Translations under genes and position numbers: made by a program
Part shown: positions 59,595 through 64,000 of the stretch, piece after piece
Layout: each line of letters begins with the position of its first letter
Position numbering within the stretch: position 1 is the first letter of the stretch
Source: Pelecanus crispus
Lineage: Eukaryota > Chordata > Aves > Pelecaniformes > Pelecanidae
Length of the DNA stretch: 64,000 bases
Assembly (NCBI RefSeq): GCF_030463565.1
Contig: NC_134646.1
Location: forward strand, 14,164,001-14,228,000
Direction of reading: 5' to 3'
The notes under the pieces: model-generated
Told to the model about the DNA's origin: nothing
The model's input: only the letters and a program-made list of their open reading frames with translations
Databases searched by the model: none

Positions 59595-62500
59595 ATTGAT
59601 ACAACACATAATGTGCAGTTTCCCACAAGCATCCTCTTCCTCCTCAGGAAAATAACTGATGGATTTTAGGAGCTGAGGGGGCTTTTTCTGTCAGAGGGGT
59701 GCGAGAGTGCTGTGGAATGGAAGGAAATACGATTGCCATGCGCAGCAGGGAGAAGCGCTACACACTCATGTCAGAGGCCCTGGATCTCAATGGAAGATAT
59801 TTATAACTCTGCCTCTGAAGAAGATGAAAGTAGTTCTTATGCTGAGAAAGGGAACAAAAAGCGTTACCTAAAAATAAACGTCCCAAGTCAATGCCACCTA
59901 TTTCTACATTCCCTCTTTCAGAGCTGGCTAAATGAACTATATCGAGAAACATTTGGGTTGTTCAAAGAGTAATAAGGCCATTCTGGAATTGGAATGGCTT
60001 TTACTCTCAAACTCTGCTAATTTATCAGCAGTTTTCTGTACTCTGCAATATCGTCTCTCACTGAGTTGAGAAAGGCAATTCAGTCAGCACAAGGATGTTA
60101 GCTGATCCAGACAGTGACCAGGATAAGGTGACCGATGAAAGTACACATTAATTGCACTCCCACATTACTTGGTTTAACTCCTGCTAGCCTCCATATAAGC
60201 ATTACCAGGTTATGCTTTGAGCTGGCACTCCTTCTGTTTCCACCAGAAAACCCAGAGGGGTTTTCAGGCTGAAGACAACTGAAAACTACCCCCAACAGGG
60301 CTATGCTCATTCAAGAATTTCAAAGCACTCTCCAAATGACTTTGCAGAGTTCCACAAAACTCCAGATTTGTAAGCTATTGCACCCACCTGGGGTGCAGAG
60401 ACACTGCTGAGTAGGTGGAGCTGGGAAACTCTCAGGTCTCTCCATTTGACTATGAAGCAGTCTGTGCTTCGAAGGGGTGCAAAGTAAAAGAAAGAAACAA
60501 AACCACATAAACAATATACTTTTCTCCTAGTCACTGTAGATTCAGGAAAGAAATGGCTGACAGTGGGTCATTACTGCAGGTCACCTCTGTCCTGGTTTGA
60601 TTTCAGAGAACTTCCTCCTAAGCAACCAGCCTGTCTCGGCTAAGTGAGCCTGTTTTGGAGCTTGTTTGCTTTCTCTGAGGAACAGCTGGGCCATAGTGTC
60701 CTCCTCTTCCTTCTCTACCGGTGCAATCCCATAGAAATGTGGGCTGCTCCCTCCTTGCTGGTATACCTCCCTGCTGTAGCACCTTAGCACTGGGCCTTCA
60801 TTTCTATAAAGGTCTTAATTTCAAGGGCTTTCAAAGGTCTTCATTCTATAAAGCCCTTTCAAAAAGGCTGTCGTTAATAACTCCTGCTGTGGGAAAACTG
60901 GATTTTAAAGTGAATTCAGAGTCTTCATCTAAGAGCTTTTACACCAAGACTTCCATTTGTCTCTACTCAGCATGAAGATAAAGGAGCATATGTAGAGCAT
61001 GCAATATGCCTTAGAGCTGCGCTCAGAAACCATCCATGCATTCAATTCCAACAGATGAGACATATACAACCACTAAGTAAATATACAATCTAAATAGTAT
61101 AGTGGCAGACTAGCAAACCAACCCTGTATGTATGCATCCACTGTAAAGTCAGCTCAGTCGCTCGGTCAGAAGAAGAACTGAATGAGAAAAAAATTTACAA
61201 CCCCATCTTTTTTAACTCTGCTGTACATTGGAGATGGCTTTTATGTTCCTCCGCAGCTTGGGCCCGGGCGAGGTGGACATTCCTGTTCTGGGTTAGCTCC
61301 CGCGCTGCTTGTTGCTCGACGCCGGGTGACCTGCCGAACAAAGCCAGCTGTCTTGCTTGCCAGCTAGCTACGTGCAGGCAGCCTTAGTTCCCAAAGAGGG
61401 AATTTCTTAAAGTAAAGGAGAGGCTTCTGCTCGGGACCTCACTCCTGCCGGGACAGCGGCGGGCACACACCAGCAGTTCTGGCATACCCCAGCAGAGGGC
61501 AATGGCAGATGTACAGATGCAGCTGTCGCTGCGGAGCACCCCTACAACACAAAACAAAGTTCTCCCCTGCCTGTCAGACCTTCTCACAAGCTAGGGAGTC
61601 AGTCCGTGCTAACAAATGGAATAAAACCTGTCTAGAGCTCAATCAAGGCCCAGCAGAAGATCCGACAGCACGTAACTAGCCAGCAGCACAAACAAAGCCT
61701 TCCAGATCTGGCCTGCGTGACAAAGTCTATCAAGCAAGGAAAGGCCTCAGCAGCATTTTCATTGTAAGATCAGAAAAAACATGTGGTCTGGCTTTCTTGC
61801 TGTGCTCTTTTGGAGAAAAAAGGCAAGTGAAGCTATATTTCTTCTTTGGCACGTCCACAGATGCAAACTGGAAAGACTAAGCTGGAAGTGGTTAATGTGG
61901 AGGAGGAAAGGGCAAACAGATAAAGTGGAGACTCAGACATCAGGAAAAACCATGGCTGCTTTATCTCTGTTCATGGAAATGTTTTCATTTTGAAACCTTA
62001 GTGTTAGCCTTCATGTCCTTTTGAAAGGGACAGAAAGCGATTCAGAGCAGAATTTGTTAATTTGAGTACCTAAAAATGAGCGCCACAATTTGAGGCAGTT
62101 AAGCCGGCCTCTCTTACATTGGATTTTTGCACTTCTGAGTATAAAACCTTGGACGTCTCAGTTTGGGGCTGTAAAACAGAAATGTCCAGAACCAGTAGCC
62201 ACTTTAAAAAACGCCAATATGGTTGTAAGTCACGTGCACTGAAATGCAGTGACCATTCATTAATTATGCAGGCGTGCCACAAAAGCATGTAAGAATATCT
62301 ATTTTGACCAAGGAAGGATGTGAAGAAATGTTTACAAATCCTTTCACGGCAATAACCATAAATAACAAGTAAACAGTGGCAGGAGCAACTGCTGCTGTAA
62401 TATTGCTGTCATTTGTTGTGCGTGCATCAGCAGGCGCTGCGAGGGGAAATGACTGTCGGAGGAGAGAGAAATATGTTGCCAAGCAACACGAGACCCCGGC

Positions 62501-64000
62501 CGGGGGACCCCCTCCCCTGCCCAGGAGCAGACAAAGCTTCCCGGGCCTCCCGGCTTTAACATACAACCACTCCGAAAGCTAAGCCAGCATCCATCAGGGG
62601 AGAGTGGACATGGGCGGCGTGAGCGAGCAGGAGAAGGGATGAGAGCAGAGCCTCTAATTGGCGAGGAGAGGCTGCGGAGACCAAGAGAAGAAATGGCAAT
62701 CGCGCCGGGGAGGGACGCAGGAAGGGGCTGAGGGGATAGACAGAAGCCAAGCCAGGATGGAGCGGCCGACCTAGGAGTGTGGCTGATCCGACAGCGCTTG
62801 GATCAAACCCCTCTCCAGCGTGGAAGTGCTGGACCTGACTGGGGCTGCCTCGGCTGGAGGGAGAGCTGGAGAAGCATGGTAGAAGGAAGAGACTCTCCAG
62901 GGTTTTTTTTTTCTTTTCAAAACATGCCTGTGTAAATATGGCAGACACAATATCAGCTGCTTACATTATTTGTCTTGAGGGAGCTGGCGTCTAGGTCCCT
63001 GCATGCTCTGCAACCTGCCAGATGGGAGGAGGGTGCAGAGTCTGGAATTCAAAGCTCAGAGAAGACAGCCAGGTACCCGCTCGGGTTCCTGTCTTTGCCA
63101 TTAACCTCCTGTGTTAGTAAGGCCAAGTTACACAAAACTTTCAAGTGAATCTCAGGGAATTGGGCATCCTACCTGATAGAAATTTGGGAGCAGCTGAATG
63201 CATAACTACAGCAGGCACCTTGGAAAACTGTCAGTTTTTCAATTATGACAATGACTGGGGCTGCTACATTCCCCTGGTAGCTGGGGTCAAGCAAGCATCA
63301 CTCTGCCACTGAGAGCCAACATTTACCAGTAGCATCTCTGAAAAGTTGAAGATGCAGGCAATAAATAATGGCACACAGTTGTGACTGTAACGCAAGCCGT
63401 GCTGAAGAGCTGGCCAGGCTGGAGGCCCTGGCTTGCCAGCTGCCTGAGCAAATGCTAAGATCTGCCTTATCGCCTAAAGGCATCGGATAAGGCTGAACAT
63501 GAGCACAGTTTACCTCTTACTTCCTAAACATCGCTGATTTCCACAAAGATGAAATTAAACTTCCTTCTGTATGGATGAAAAGACTCCCTCAAGCTGAAGT
63601 GGTTCACTAATTAAAATAGCTCTTTGTCCAAGGTTAGCAAGTTAAAAAATAGCAAGTGCTATGTTGTCACAAATCTACTAGGTGTTGTGAAGGGAGACAT
63701 GAGATGTACAGCCAACACGCCTTCAAATCTCTTGCTGAGTCTCCATTAATCCCCTGCATTCCAGATATCAGAGCAGTCACGCTGGCCTGGGGATCCGCTT
63801 CCAGTTGGTCAATAGCAACAGGAAAATCTTTAAACCTCCTTTTGATCCAGACATAAGTCGTGCAGGATCTGCATCTCGCAGACCAGCCCTCGGTTCTCCC
63901 AAGACTACCTGCTGCAAACTGGAGATACCGTACGCAGAGCCAGCGGGACTGTGTGATGCAGGAAGTATTCTAATGTCTGGAAGCACCGCTGCCTCCCAGC
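59595..64000. other. Intergenic stretch to the window end, no gene seen
   Basis: A possible LTR-like start (tgtcctggtttg) lies at 60588. Moderately CpG-containing sequence is at 61.25-61.5 and 62.4-62.85 kb. A cluster of FOX and RFX-type motifs is at 62329-62487. I looked for exons of MGST2, the expected next gene by human synteny, and saw none. Confidence 0.45.
62475..62487. promoter_or_regulatory. Candidate RFX X-box
   Basis: GTTGCCAAGCAAC fits the X-box consensus GTNRCC-N(0-3)-RGYAAC, with a one-base spacer. Forkhead-type motifs lie upstream at 62329-62335 (TGTTTAC) and 62369-62375 (GTAAACA). RFX plus FOX sites are typical of cilia-gene control regions. Whether this one is used is unknown. 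Confidence 0.4.

Noticed and set aside
62376-62582. Possible first exon of MGST2 (plus-strand frame starting MAGATAAV)
   Set aside because: The frame does not resemble the MGST2 N-terminus or MAPEG-family motifs beyond the first residues, and lacks a fitting donor.
1-64000. CRISPR arrays, operons, phage or bacterial mobile elements
   Set aside because: No regularly spaced direct repeats, ribosome-binding sites or dense ORFs occur. Gene structure is plainly vertebrate.

Overview
The window looks like avian nuclear DNA. It contains several CR1 LINE 3' tails (ending in the ATTCTATG-type octamer on the element strand), a family of ~565-bp LTRs of the kind common as solo LTRs in bird genomes, compact introns with GT-AG junctions, and two genes behind CpG islands. 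No bacterial, phage or CRISPR features are visible. Two protein-coding genes can be rebuilt exon by exon, both on the minus strand.

Layout, left to right. Positions 1-400 look like the 3' UTR end of a plus-strand gene outside the window; RAB33B is a guess from remembered human synteny. From 0.4 to 12.4 kb there is repeat-rich intergenic DNA: three CR1 copies, an inverted pair of LTRs (7.8-8.4 and 9.5-10.0 kb) and an LTR fragment (11.7 kb). From 12.4 to about 17.4 kb lies a six-exon minus-strand gene for a 212-residue four-transmembrane protein with a C-terminal PPPY motif. Every splice junction stays in frame. I recognise the protein type (MS4A/CD20-like tetraspan) but cannot give it a symbol. 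Its CpG-island promoter covers about 17.2-18.1 kb. A solo LTR with a perfect 5-bp target duplication sits at 18.26-18.83 kb.

From about 19.7 to 43.3 kb is SETD7 on the minus strand, complete: eight coding exons, 366 codons, MORN repeats plus a SET domain with all catalytic and cofactor residues in place. It has a long (~6 kb) inferred 3' UTR and a CpG-island promoter. From 43.5 to 64 kb I see no gene. This flank holds a 41-bp triplicated repeat next to a CR1, short tandem duplications and a few isolated candidate regulatory motifs, the best being an RFX X-box with two forkhead sites near 62.3-62.5 kb.

The two genes point the same way and have separate CpG islands. SETD7 is a protein-lysine methyltransferase (H3K4me1 and non-histone substrates). 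The tetraspan probably acts in a membrane and may recruit WW-domain ubiquitin ligases through PPPY. Nothing in the sequence links their functions. I found no convincing new multi-gene system. The least described item is the tetraspan gene beside SETD7.
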